Shown here piece by piece: positions 1-6,581 of a stretch of 18,880 nucleotides of DNA. A program made the position numbers and the translations under genes. Position 1 is the stretch's first letter. Every line of letters starts with the position of its first letter. A model generated the notes under the pieces. That model was not told the origin of the DNA and did no database searches. It worked only from the letters and a program-made list of their open reading frames with translations. The DNA comes from an uncultured Burkholderiales bacterium (GTDB lineage Bacteria > Pseudomonadota > Gammaproteobacteria > Burkholderiales > Burkholderiaceae). Where the stretch lies: NCBI GenBank assembly GCA_903845315.1, contig CAIMWY010000122.1:1-18880 (forward strand), in the 5' to 3' direction.

Positions 1-188
1 TCCAGCGTGGGGCTGGCGCTGGCGTCGTCGTCGCCCGGCACCACCAACTTCATGCTGCCGTTGCTGGTGCACACCAAGTCCATGGCTTGAGGATTCACCA
101 TGGGCGAGGCCACAGCCACACCGACCGACAGCACAAACCACACCAGCACACAGCGGGTGAGGAAGATGGCGTGGCGCAGGTGTTGCAT
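1..188 (-). CDS. DUF2946-type small secreted protein (3' end cut by window edge)
   Basis: Reading in from an ATG at 188, the frame stays open to the left edge, so 62 codons of the N-terminal part are present and the stop is missing. The product starts with a short basic stretch and a hydrophobic segment (VLVWFVLSVGVAVAS), read as a signal peptide or membrane anchor. Then comes NPQAMDLVCTSNGSMKLVV, which matches the pattern I recall for Burkholderiales DUF2946 proteins; these usually continue to a Cys-pair motif that would lie outside the window. Function is unknown. It lies 59 bases downstream of the triheme cytochrome gene on the same strand and could be co-transcribed. No clear Shine-Dalgarno site is visible. 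Gene reality is fairly sure; the family name is from memory of the pattern. Confidence 0.6.
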   Translation of the reverse strand, partial: MQHLRHAIFLTRCVLVWFVLSVGVAVASPMVNPQAMDLVCTSNGSMKLVVPGDDDASASPTL

Positions 189-247
189 GGCTGGGGATTC
201 TAACCAAGCACTTTCACCGCCTTACCAAGTTCACCCAAAGCACGCGC

Positions 248-1546
248 TCAGCGGTTTTGCATCTCACGCACACGCGTCACGTCAAACTCGGTGACCGCGC
301 CTGCTGTATTGCCCCATTGGCTGCGGATGTGGGTCAGCACATCGGCCATGTCACGGTCACTCAAGACCAACACAAACGGCGGCATACCAAACGGCTGCGG
401 CTGCGCCGATGTGGTGACAGAGAACCCGCCGTACATGACGGTTTGCACCAGGTTGGAGGTGTGTGCCATTTGCACCGCCCAATTCCCTGCCAAAGCGGGA
501 TAGGCCTGGGCCACGCCCTCGCCTTGCTTGCCGTGACACACGGCACAGTGGTCGTCGTACAAGGCCGCGCCGCGTTGGCTGGCGCGCAAGCTGGGCGCAC
601 GCGGCGTGGGGCGTGGCACGTCGTCCGCTGATACATGGACACGGGCACGCGCTTGCAAGTAGGTGGCAATGGCCGTCAAGTCAGCCACGCTGAGGTATTG
701 GGTGCTGTTTTGCACCACCTCACGCATGGGCCCATTCACCCAGGCGTGTGGGGCATGACCGGTTTGCAACAAGCGCACCGTGTCTTGCACCGAAACTTCG
801 GCCAACCGAGTTTCTTGCGCACTCAGCAACGACGGCGCGTACCAGTTGACCACCGGGATCAAGCCTCCGCTCAAGTCGTCCAACGCGCCGCTGCCACCCA
901 AGGCGTCGCGCGGGCCATGGCAAGCCGCACAGTGGCCCAAACCTTCGACCAAATAGGCACCGCGGTTCCATTCGGCGCTGTGCTGCGGCTGCTCGGTGAA
1001 GTGGGCCGGCTGGAAGTACAGACTGCGCCACACCGCAAAGGCCGCTTGCGTTCCAAAAGGCCAGCGCACCTCGTGGGCAGGCGTGGCCTGCGTCACTGGC
1101 GTGAGGCTTTTGAAATATGCAAACAAAGCATCGGCATCGGCGCGCGTGACCAGGCTGGTGTGGTTGTAGGGAAAAGCTGGGGCCAGCAAGCGCCCGTTGT
1201 AGGAGCGGCCATGGTGCAGCGCACGCCAAAAGTGCTGGGCGTTCCAACGCCCCAAGCCGGTGGCGTCATCCGGCGTGAGGTTGCTGGCGTAGACCTTGCC
1301 AAAAGGTGTCTCAATGGCACGTCCTCCCGAGAACGGCACTTGGCCCGGCACGGTGTGGCACGACATGCAGTTGCCCGCACGCGCCAAGTAAGCACCTTGG
1401 GCTACCTGCTGTGCACCGTGCGGCACGCTGGCAGACGAGCTGGCAGCAGGGCCCACATCCACACCATCGGCATAGTTGTCAAACATCACCCAAGCGGTGG
1501 TGGCTAGGCACAGGGCCAGTACGAGGCCCAACAGACGTTGCATCAT
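248..1546 (-). CDS. Triheme cytochrome c, alcohol/gluconate-dehydrogenase cytochrome-subunit type
   Basis: The 432-residue protein has an N-terminal hydrophobic segment (about residues 4-21) for export and three CXXCH haem sites: CMSCH at about 60-64, CAACH at 206-210 and CAVCH at 334-338. The domain order and the phrases TPFGKVYASNLTPD and NSTQYLSVADLTAIATYL match cytochrome subunits (AdhB-like) of periplasmic dehydrogenases, which pass electrons to ubiquinone or terminal oxidases. Likely Met ligands are visible for haem 2 (NGPMREVV) and haem 3 (GMPPF). The equivalent position after haem 1 reads PAFPY where AdhB has AMPY. The start at 1546 is chosen because it overlaps the upstream diheme gene's stop as ATGA and follows AAGGGG at good spacing; a longer frame to 1585 would run into that gene. 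No dehydrogenase subunit is adjacent, so the electron donor is unknown. Confidence 0.88.
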   Translation of the reverse strand: MMQRLLGLVLALCLATTAWVMFDNYADGVDVGPAASSSASVPHGAQQVAQGAYLARAGNCMSCHTVPGQVPFSGGRAIETPFGKVYASNLTPDDATGLGRWNAQHFWRALHHGRSYNGRLLAPAFPYNHTSLVTRADADALFAYFKSLTPVTQATPAHEVRWPFGTQAAFAVWRSLYFQPAHFTEQPQHSAEWNRGAYLVEGLGHCAACHGPRDALGGSGALDDLSGGLIPVVNWYAPSLLSAQETRLAEVSVQDTVRLLQTGHAPHAWVNGPMREVVQNSTQYLSVADLTAIATYLQARARVHVSADDVPRPTPRAPSLRASQRGAALYDDHCAVCHGKQGEGVAQAYPALAGNWAVQMAHTSNLVQTVMYGGFSVTTSAQPQPFGMPPFVLVLSDRDMADVLTHIRSQWGNTAGAVTEFDVTRVREMQNR

Positions 1547-2271
1547 GGCTGCCCCTTTGCCAGGGGGGCGCTGCCACAGCGCCAAGTGTCGCTGGCGCTT
1601 ACCAGTTTGGCGCGTACGGCGCCTTGTGCCGCAGGTGCCGGCGACGCATCCAAGGGCAAGGGCTGGCGCGCCAAGTAGTTGGCCACGGCCATCAGGTCAT
1701 CTGGACTCAAGCGTTTCAGCACTTGCGCCATGCAGTCCGGCGCGTGGGCGCGGCGTTGGCCCGACTGCCAAGCGCCCAGTTGTCCGTTCAAATAGTCCAA
1801 TGGCAAGCCCAACAAGCCCGGCACCGCGGGTGCCACACCGGTGAGCTTGTCGCCATGGCAGGCCACACAGGCGGGCAAGCCTTTGCTGGCATCCCCCTCG
1901 CGGGCCAGCACTTGGCCACGCGCCAGCAGCTCAGGCGCGGCACTGCCAGCCAGCAAGGCTGGCGCAGGGTAAGGCACCTTCAGCCCCGAGAAGTACTGCG
2001 CCATGTCCAGCAAATAGGCGTCAGACAAGGGGTCGATCAAGCGTGCCATCAGGTCGTAATGGCGTCGCCCTTGCTTGAAGTTTTGCAATTGGTTGAAAAG
2101 ATAGCCAGCGGGTTTGCCCGCCAAACGCGGGTAGTACCCATCGGGCCCAGCTTTGCCTTGCTCTCCGTGACAGGCGGTGCAGGCACGGGTGCGCTCGGCC
2201 ATGGTGTTTTCAAAGCCATGGGCTGGCCAGACTGCGCACACCATCCACCATGCTGTTAAAAAAAATTTCAT
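1543..2271 (-). CDS. Diheme cytochrome c (c4/c553-like)
   Basis: The 242-residue protein begins with a signal peptide (MKFFLTAWWMVCAVWPAHG, cleavage likely after residue 19). It has two CXXCH sites, CTACH at about 31-35 and CVACH at about 135-139, each opening a small class I cytochrome domain, the layout of periplasmic c4-type diheme cytochromes. Phrases such as RLAGKPAGYLFNQL and PAVPGLLGLPLDYLNGQL resemble a family common in Burkholderiales. It is the first gene of an operon with the triheme cytochrome (4-base ATGA overlap), so the two probably form one periplasmic electron-transfer chain. The start at 2271 is chosen for the signal peptide; the in-frame ATG at 2334 would place 21 unrelated residues before it. 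The 5' region (2272-2419) is shared with the divergent dksA-like operon and carries an FNR-like palindrome. Confidence 0.87.
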   Translation of the reverse strand: MKFFLTAWWMVCAVWPAHGFENTMAERTRACTACHGEQGKAGPDGYYPRLAGKPAGYLFNQLQNFKQGRRHYDLMARLIDPLSDAYLLDMAQYFSGLKVPYPAPALLAGSAAPELLARGQVLAREGDASKGLPACVACHGDKLTGVAPAVPGLLGLPLDYLNGQLGAWQSGQRRAHAPDCMAQVLKRLSPDDLMAVANYLARQPLPLDASPAPAAQGAVRAKLVSASDTWRCGSAPLAKGQP

Positions 2272-2354
2272 GGGTGATTGTTTCAGAGCGCCAGACCCTC
2301 TGTCTCTGTTCACCCCAAACTTCAGAGATAACAAAGGGCGTGGTCTTACTTGGC

Positions 2355-2368
2355 TTGACCTTGGTCAA
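2355..2368. promoter_or_regulatory. FNR/DNR-like operator, perfect palindrome TTGAC-N4-GTCAA
   Basis: The sequence TTGACCTTGGTCAA is TTGAC-CTTG-GTCAA, a perfect 5+5 inverted repeat with the spacing of CRP/FNR-family sites (FNR consensus TTGAT-N4-ATCAA). Its centre is between 2361 and 2362. A start site at 2403 would put the centre at -41.5 (class II activation), and the -10 hexamer predicted by that start, 2391-2396, reads CATGAT, four of six matches to TATAAT. It lies in the 148-base divergent region between the cytochrome operon and the dksA-like operon. Nothing else of note was seen in that region. The first half also matches a -35 box (TTGACC), but no -10 sits at 17 bases from it. Confidence 0.5.
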
Positions 2369-2390
2369 TGAATGAACGCATGGCAAAGCG

Positions 2391-2396
2391 CATGAT
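2391..2396 (+). promoter_or_regulatory. Candidate -10 box of the dksA-like operon
   Basis: CATGAT matches TATAAT at four of six positions and sits where a class II FNR-type promoter driven by the palindrome at 2355-2368 needs it. The implied start near 2403 gives a leader of about 17 bases that still includes the GAGGA ribosome-binding site at 2409-2413. Supported only by spacing and partial consensus. Confidence 0.4.
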
Positions 2397-2419
2397 GAAG
2401 ACAACCCCGAGGAACTGTC

Positions 2420-2785
2420 ATGCACACCCAGCACACACCCACCATCCAGCTTGCGCTTGAAACTCTGCGCGAACGCTTGTTGCAACAAATTGAACAACAG
2501 CGCGGTGGCACCAAAGGGCGTGCCGAAGTGGCCGCCGAGCACTTTGCCCACAGTGAAGACTCAGACGCGCAAGTGGCCACAGAGCGCGACTTGGAGTTTG
2601 CCATCAATGAGCGGGAAACCGATGAGCTGGCGGCTCTGGACGCCGCGCTTGCACGCTGGAGCGCAGGCACTTACGGTCGATGCATCGACTGCGATGCCGA
2701 CATTCCTACCGCACGACTACAAGCCACACCTGAGGCCGCACGCTGCATCACTTGCCAAGAAAAAATCGAATCACACCCGCACTAA
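2420..2785 (+). CDS. DksA/TraR-family C4 zinc-finger protein
   Basis: The 121-residue protein has the DksA/TraR layout: a helical, likely coiled-coil N-terminal half (about 10-80) and a C-terminal four-cysteine zinc finger (C88-x2-C91 and C109-x2-C112, in RCIDCDADIP and RCITCQEKIE). The hairpin-tip region reads EDSDAQVATERD, keeping an acidic Asp plus Ala as in DksA-type factors, which insert into the RNA polymerase secondary channel and alter promoter kinetics with or without ppGpp. It is shorter than housekeeping DksA (about 150 residues), so it is a DksA-like paralogue, not the main dksA. A GAGGA site six bases before the ATG supports the start. The next gene starts 14 bases downstream, so the two are probably one operon, possibly under the FNR-like site. 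Confidence 0.85.
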   Translation: MHTQHTPTIQLALETLRERLLQQIEQQRGGTKGRAEVAAEHFAHSEDSDAQVATERDLEFAINERETDELAALDAALARWSAGTYGRCIDCDADIPTARLQATPEAARCITCQEKIESHPH

Positions 2786-2799
2786 GAAAGAAATGTTGT

Positions 2800-3174
2800 A
2801 TGCCTACTTTTCACGCCGTTGTTTGGATGGACCACCATGAGGCCCACGTGCTGATGTTTGACCGGGAGCACGTAGAGGCACAACGCATCAAATCTCGCTC
2901 ACATCACAAGCATCAAGGCAAACCCCAGGACACAACGGCTTTGTTTGCGGACATCGCCAAGGCCTTGCTCGGCACGCATGAGGTGTTGCTCACGGGCCCT
3001 GGCTCAGCACGTGATGAGTTTCGAGATTGGAGCAAAGCGCACCAAACCACGGTGGCACACAGCATCGTCGACAGCATCGCCAGCGACCACCCCACAGATG
3101 CGCAGGTGGTGGCCTTGGCGCGTCAGTACTTCAAGAAGTTTGACCAAACCACGGTTGACCCGTCACACGCCTAA
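2800..3174 (+). CDS. Small eRF1/Pelota-like 'translational machinery' protein
   Basis: The 124-residue protein begins FHAVVWMDHHEAHVLMFD and contains LLTGPGSARDEFRDW and a C-terminal helix ending LARQYFKKF. This is the pattern of proteins annotated 'translational machinery protein', related to a single domain of archaeo-eukaryotic release factor/Pelota proteins (bacterial baeRF families). Such proteins are proposed to act on ribosomes in stress or stalling; the function here is inferred. The start at 2800 (MPTFHAV) is preferred over the in-frame ATG at 2752, which lies inside the dksA-like gene and adds 16 unrelated residues. An AAGAAAG stretch precedes it. It is the second gene of the dksA-like operon. 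Its last 12 bases overlap the end of the hydrolase gene on the other strand. Confidence 0.7.
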   Translation: MPTFHAVVWMDHHEAHVLMFDREHVEAQRIKSRSHHKHQGKPQDTTALFADIAKALLGTHEVLLTGPGSARDEFRDWSKAHQTTVAHSIVDSIASDHPTDAQVVALARQYFKKFDQTTVDPSHA

Positions 3175-4173
3175 GGCGGTAATTTTTTGGTCGATGGCGC
3201 CAAACACGCTGTGGCCGTCTTTGCCCTTCATCTCGATGTGGATGGTGTCGCCAAATCGCATGAACTCGGTGCTGGGTTTGCCATCCAAAATGGTTTCGAT
3301 GGCACGTTTCTCGGCAATGCAGCTGTAGCCCTTGGGCCATTCCTTCTTGCCATTGACTTCAACCCCTTGGTTGCTGATGGTGCCGCTGCCCACGATGGAG
3401 CCCGCACGCACGCGCCGGGTTTTGCAGATGTGCGCGATCAACTGGCCAAAGTGAAACGTCATGTCGGGCCCGGCATCGCACATGCCGACTTTGCGGCCGT
3501 TCCAGGTGGACTGCATGGTCAGGTGCAAACGTCCGCCATCCCAAGCGTCGCCCAACTCATCGAGCGTCACGGCCACGGGGCTGAAGGCCGTGGCAGGTTT
3601 GCTTTGAAAGAATCCAAAGCCCTTGGCCAGTTCGTTGGGAATGAGGTTGCGCAGTGACACATCGTTGGCCAACATCACCAAACGGATGCCTTCCAGCGCT
3701 TGTTCAGGCGCGGCCTCCATGGGCACGTCAGCCGTGATGACCGCCAATTCAGCCTCAAAGTCGATGCCATACGACTCGCTGGGGCAGACCACATCGTCGG
3801 TTGGGCCAATGAAGTCGTCGCTGCCACCTTGGTACATCAAGGGGTCGGCGTAAAAACTCTCAGGCACCAAGGCGTCGCGGGCGGCACGCACCAATTCCAC
3901 GTGGTTGATGTAGGCCGAGCCGTCAGCCCACTGGTAAGCGCGAGGCAGTGGGGCCATGCAACGGTCGGGCTCAAACGCAAACGCGTGGCGCGCCTTGCCT
4001 TGGTTCAAGGTGTCGTACAAGTCTTGCAACTGAGGCGCGATAAAGCCCCAGTCATCCAGCACTTGCTGCATGCGACTGGCAATGCCGCTTGCATAATGCG
4101 CTGTGCTGAGGTCGCGCGACACCACCACCAACTGCCCGTCGCGTGATCCGTCTTTGTAAGTGGCCAATTTCAT
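3163..4173 (-). CDS. Fumarylacetoacetate hydrolase (FAH) family protein
   Basis: The 336-residue protein matches the FAH superfamily (fumarylacetoacetase, 2-keto-4-pentenoate hydratase, HpcE and relatives). The metal-binding pattern is visible: E140 and E142 in GIDFEAELAVI, and D171 in the NDVSLRN block. Further family marks are FQSKPATAFSPVAV, the SGTISNQG turn and a C-terminal FGDTIHIEM strand. Members cleave or hydrate C-C bonds of diketo acids in aromatic or amino-acid degradation; the substrate cannot be read from sequence. AGGAG eight bases before the ATG confirms the start. It is divergent from an IclR regulator 106-109 bases away, the usual arrangement for a regulator controlling a catabolic gene. 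Its 3' end overlaps the convergent neighbour by 12 bases. It appears to be transcribed alone. Confidence 0.88.
   Translation of the reverse strand: MKLATYKDGSRDGQLVVVSRDLSTAHYASGIASRMQQVLDDWGFIAPQLQDLYDTLNQGKARHAFAFEPDRCMAPLPRAYQWADGSAYINHVELVRAARDALVPESFYADPLMYQGGSDDFIGPTDDVVCPSESYGIDFEAELAVITADVPMEAAPEQALEGIRLVMLANDVSLRNLIPNELAKGFGFFQSKPATAFSPVAVTLDELGDAWDGGRLHLTMQSTWNGRKVGMCDAGPDMTFHFGQLIAHICKTRRVRAGSIVGSGTISNQGVEVNGKKEWPKGYSCIAEKRAIETILDGKPSTEFMRFGDTIHIEMKGKDGHSVFGAIDQKITALGV
3168..3188 (+). terminator. Weak terminator-like hairpin with the stop codon in its loop
   Basis: CGCC (3168-3171) and GGCG (3175-3178) can pair around the loop TAA, which is the stop codon of the translational-machinery gene. 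Six T residues follow at 3183-3188. The stem is only 4 bp and the T run starts 4 bases late, so this is at best a weak terminator. It lies inside the 3' end of the convergent hydrolase gene. Confidence 0.3.
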
Positions 4174-4215
4174 GGGAAGTCTCCTGTGGGGATGGGCTAA
4201 GAATAGGCGCTGAAA

Positions 4216-4249
4216 TTACGTATGGGTAAACAAATTTAACTAACCGTAA
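4216..4249. promoter_or_regulatory. Inverted repeats in the iclR/FAH intergenic region (candidate IclR operator)
   Basis: This AT-rich stretch between divergent genes holds two overlapping imperfect palindromes. Outer arms TTACG (4216-4220) and CGTAA (4245-4249) mirror each other around 4232/4233. A second, centred near 4234/4235, has half-sites of the form GGxTA...AAA/TTT...TAxCC within 4224-4245. IclR-family dimers bind such sites in the promoter between their own gene and the target. The outer repeat ends 33 bases before the regulator's start and lies about 45-75 bases upstream of the hydrolase start. The rest of 4174-4279 shows only the hydrolase ribosome-binding site and the candidate -10 of the regulator. 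Confidence 0.4.
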
Positions 4250-4266
4250 CTTGGCAGCGAATTCTA

Positions 4267-4272
4267 TAAGAT
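4267..4272 (+). promoter_or_regulatory. Candidate -10 box of the iclR-type gene (near-leaderless)
   Basis: TAAGAT (or TATAAG two bases earlier, 4265-4270) is the only -10-like hexamer close to the regulator. Using -7 at 4272, transcription would start at about 4279, next to the start codons at 4280 (GTG) or 4283 (ATG). There is no Shine-Dalgarno site, which fits a leaderless message. A convincing -35 is absent (CCGTAA at 17-base spacing). Confidence 0.35.
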
Positions 4273-4282
4273 ACTTGATGTG

Positions 4283-5065
4283 ATGAAAGAACGCGCTGGC
4301 ATCCAATCGGTTGAAGTCGGGTTTGCACTGCTGCAGGTGCTGGCCAAGTCCGAGGGCGCACTGATGCTGCGCGACTTGGCCGCCTCGGCGGGTATGAGCG
4401 CCGCCAAAGCGCACCGTTATTTGGTGAGTTTTCAGCGCCTAGGCTTGGTTCACCAAGACCATGCCAGCACCCGGTACGACTTAGGCCCTGCGGCGTTGCA
4501 ACTGGGCTTGGCCGCCCTGACCCGTTTAGACCCCGTCAAGTTAGCCCGCGAGCGCATGGCGGATTTGATGAGCGAGATTGGACACACTGTCGCCTTGGCC
4601 GTATGGGGGAACCAAGGCCCAACCATCGTGCACTGGCAAGAGTCCCCACACGCCATGACGATCTTGCGGTTGGGCGATGTGATGCCCTTGCTCACTTCTG
4701 CCACCGGACGGTGCTTTGCGGCCTTCATGCCCAGTGACTTAACCACCCCCATGCTCAAGGCGGAGTTGGCGCGCGAACAAAAAATCAAGCGCCACGGTGT
4801 GCCCATCACACTCGCTGAAGCCAAAACTATGCTCGACGAGGTACGCCAACGCGGTTTAGCGCGCGTGACCGATGCCTTGTTGCCTGGTGTGGCCGGCTTT
4901 TCTGCACCCGTGTTTGACTCAGATGCGCACATGGTGCTGGCCATGGTGTCGCTCGGACCCACCTCCAGTTTTGACGCCTCGTGGACGGGGGCGCCGGCCA
5001 GAGCGCTGCGCCATACCGCCCAGCAACTGAGCGCCGAACTTGGCATGTCAAAACAAGGTCGTTGA
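4283..5065 (+). CDS. IclR-family transcriptional regulator
   Basis: The protein (260 residues from the ATG at 4283, or 261 from a GTG at 4280) has an N-terminal winged helix-turn-helix of IclR type: SVEVGFALLQVLAKSEG, then LRDLAASAGMSAAKAHRYLVSFQRLGLV. The C-terminal effector domain follows, with LTSATGRCFAAFMPS and the closing GFSAPVFDSDAHMVLAMVSLG. IclR proteins are dimeric regulators of catabolic operons responding to small acids or aromatics. Divergence from the FAH-family gene makes that gene the likely target. No ribosome-binding site precedes either start, and a -10-like box is 8-11 bases upstream. The DUF3108 gene starts 11 bases after the stop, so the two may be co-transcribed. Confidence 0.9.
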   Translation: MKERAGIQSVEVGFALLQVLAKSEGALMLRDLAASAGMSAAKAHRYLVSFQRLGLVHQDHASTRYDLGPAALQLGLAALTRLDPVKLARERMADLMSEIGHTVALAVWGNQGPTIVHWQESPHAMTILRLGDVMPLLTSATGRCFAAFMPSDLTTPMLKAELAREQKIKRHGVPITLAEAKTMLDEVRQRGLARVTDALLPGVAGFSAPVFDSDAHMVLAMVSLGPTSSFDASWTGAPARALRHTAQQLSAELGMSKQGR

Positions 5066-5076
5066 CACGTCAAGCA

Positions 5077-6165
5077 ATGCAAGCTGAATCACACCTAATA
5101 CCTCTCGAAGCTGCGCCTCATCTGCAGACTAGGCACGCGCTGATGGTGGTGGCGGGTGTGCTGCTGATGCATGTGTGGTTGCTGGATAGCGGCAGACTGC
5201 TGTTTTCCATCCGTCCTGACGTTGACCCGCACCCCAAACCATTCATGACCCGACAGATCGACGCGCCCTCGCGCCAATCCAAAAGTACCCCGGCAGTCCA
5301 ACGCACAAAAAAAACAGCGATCGCCCAATCACAGCCAGAAACGCTGGCTAGCACATCAGTCGATCCGACCCTGCCCAATCCAGGGATGCCGGTCGAACAG
5401 GGGAATGTAGGGGCAGCGTTTTCGGAGCCTGCCACCTTGCCGCCTCGCGATGTCGAGGCCGTGGATTTACCCTCCGACAACCGCCCTGCCAGCGAGTTCA
5501 CGGCGGCAGAAATCACAGCCTACAAAGCCCCTGCATCAGCCCGCATGAAATATGCCATCAAAGGCTTTTCGCGCGGCATGCAATACGCAGCAGGGGGTGA
5601 CTTGAACTGGCGGCAAGATGGTCAGACCTACGAGGCGCGCATGGAAGTTGGCGCGTTTTTGCTGGGCACTCGGGTACAAACCAGCGTGGGGACTCTAGGC
5701 ACAGAGGGGCTCATGCCATCGCGGTTTGGCGACAAGTCGCGTAGTGAGCTCGCAGCACACTTTCAACGCGACAAAAACATCATCAGCTTCAGCGCCAACA
5801 CGCCAGATGTCCCGCTGCTCAAAGGCGCTCAAGACCGACTGAGCATTGTTTTTCAACTCAGCGCCTTGTTGGCCGCGGACTCTGAGCGCTTTCCAAGGGG
5901 CAGCATGGTGACTTTTCAAACCGTGTCCCAGCGTGAAGCTGAACTGTGGCAGTTTGTGGTGGAAAAAGAAGAGCTGCTTCAGCTGCCCTTTGGCGAACTA
6001 GCAGCCGTCAAGCTCAATCGCAATCCCAGACGATCTTTTGATCAACACATTGAGCTGTGGTTCGCCCCCAGTTTGGGGTTTTTGCCCGCACGTTTGCGCA
6101 TTACCAACGCCAATGGCGACTTTATTGACCAAGTACTCCAACAAGCGCCGACTTTGGACCCTTGA
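5077..6165 (+). CDS. DUF3108 domain protein (envelope protein of unknown function)
   Basis: From the ATG at 5077 the protein has 362 residues. One hydrophobic segment (about 20-38, HALMVVAGVLLMHVWLL) anchors the N-terminus, followed by a low-complexity Pro/Ser/Thr-rich linker (about 60-160) and a C-terminal beta-rich domain starting near YAIKGFSRGMQYAAGGDLNW. Phrases such as TLGTEGLMPSRFGDKSR and LWFAPSLGFLPARLRITNANGDFIDQVL fit DUF3108, a periplasmic family of unknown role. The frame continues upstream to 4981 inside the iclR gene, but those residues look unrelated and 5077 gives the expected anchor. The ribosome-binding site is weak. Position 11 bases after the IclR gene suggests shared transcription, without an obvious functional link. 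Confidence 0.8.
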   Translation: MQAESHLIPLEAAPHLQTRHALMVVAGVLLMHVWLLDSGRLLFSIRPDVDPHPKPFMTRQIDAPSRQSKSTPAVQRTKKTAIAQSQPETLASTSVDPTLPNPGMPVEQGNVGAAFSEPATLPPRDVEAVDLPSDNRPASEFTAAEITAYKAPASARMKYAIKGFSRGMQYAAGGDLNWRQDGQTYEARMEVGAFLLGTRVQTSVGTLGTEGLMPSRFGDKSRSELAAHFQRDKNIISFSANTPDVPLLKGAQDRLSIVFQLSALLAADSERFPRGSMVTFQTVSQREAELWQFVVEKEELLQLPFGELAAVKLNRNPRRSFDQHIELWFAPSLGFLPARLRITNANGDFIDQVLQQAPTLDP

Positions 6166-6233
6166 ATCTTGGGGTTTCGAGCCGATATGTTGTGTCACAC
6201 TGAGACCTACGCTAGCTGACCCGAATTGACGCC

Positions 6234-6515
6234 ATGGACATGCTCTACAACTCCGATACTTTTTCTGTGATGCACCTCAAGGCGCAGGACGAGACTGCCT
6301 CGCCCGCACGCCCAGATCTGCCGGTGTTGTCGCGTCATGGCTTTGAAATTGTCGACAAACGCTCAGGCAAAGAGGTCTATCTGGAAGGCTCATGGGCCGA
6401 GCTGTTCCAAGCCCATTTGCGCGCTTGGCAAGAAAGCTCCCCTTCGCAAGAGGAGGTGGAAGAAACCTTGGCGGGCTACGCCGAACTGGCGCAAAACCCG
6501 GTGGTGGTGCACTGA
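6234..6515 (+). CDS. DUF3567 protein (Burkholderiales conserved protein)
   Basis: The 93-residue soluble protein starts MDMLYNSDTFSVMHL and continues with RHGFEIVDKRSGKEVYLEGSWAEL, ending NPVVVH. This is the standard form of DUF3567, a short family I know from Burkholderiales: conserved MLYNSD start, GFEIVDK core and PVV-H terminus. No function is established. No signal peptide or membrane segment is present. It sits alone between the DUF3108 gene (68 bases upstream) and purU (66 bases downstream). No strong Shine-Dalgarno sequence precedes the ATG; the start rests on the conserved MLYNSD N-terminus. Confidence 0.82.
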   Translation: MDMLYNSDTFSVMHLKAQDETASPARPDLPVLSRHGFEIVDKRSGKEVYLEGSWAELFQAHLRAWQESSPSQEEVEETLAGYAELAQNPVVVH

Positions 6516-6568
6516 GCCTCTGAACCTGCGCGATGCGCGTCACGCGCCGGGACTGTGAGCGGCAAAAC

Positions 6569-6574
6569 TACAAT
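6569..6574 (+). promoter_or_regulatory. Candidate -10 box of purU (leaderless)
   Basis: TACAAT matches TATAAT at five of six positions and lies 7 bases before the purU ATG. With the last base at -7, transcription starts at 6581, one base before the start codon. The absence of a ribosome-binding site agrees. No consensus -35 is seen. Confidence 0.45.
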
Positions 6575-6581
6575 CGCAGCC

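Noticed and set aside
635..1507. Plus-strand open frame of about 290 codons opposite the triheme cytochrome
   Set aside because: No family motifs and no ribosome-binding site; the opposite strand is a confident cytochrome gene.
1306..2259. Long open frame on the plus strand opposite the two cytochrome genes
   Set aside because: It is a shadow of high-G+C coding DNA: no recognisable domain, composition rich in Arg/His/Gln, and the minus strand holds clear haem motifs, signal peptides and an ATGA overlap.
2355..2383. TTGACC as an ordinary -35 box of the dksA-like operon
   Set aside because: At the normal 16-18 base spacing downstream there is no -10-like hexamer, while the FNR-type spacing finds one. 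It is not fully excluded.
3163..3174. The 12-base overlap as a frameshift or assembly error
   Set aside because: Both proteins end at plausible family positions, and short tail-to-tail overlaps are common in dense genomes.
6516..6581. Riboswitch upstream of purU
   Set aside because: The 66-base gap is too short and shows no conserved aptamer pattern; the promoter box lies directly before the ATG.
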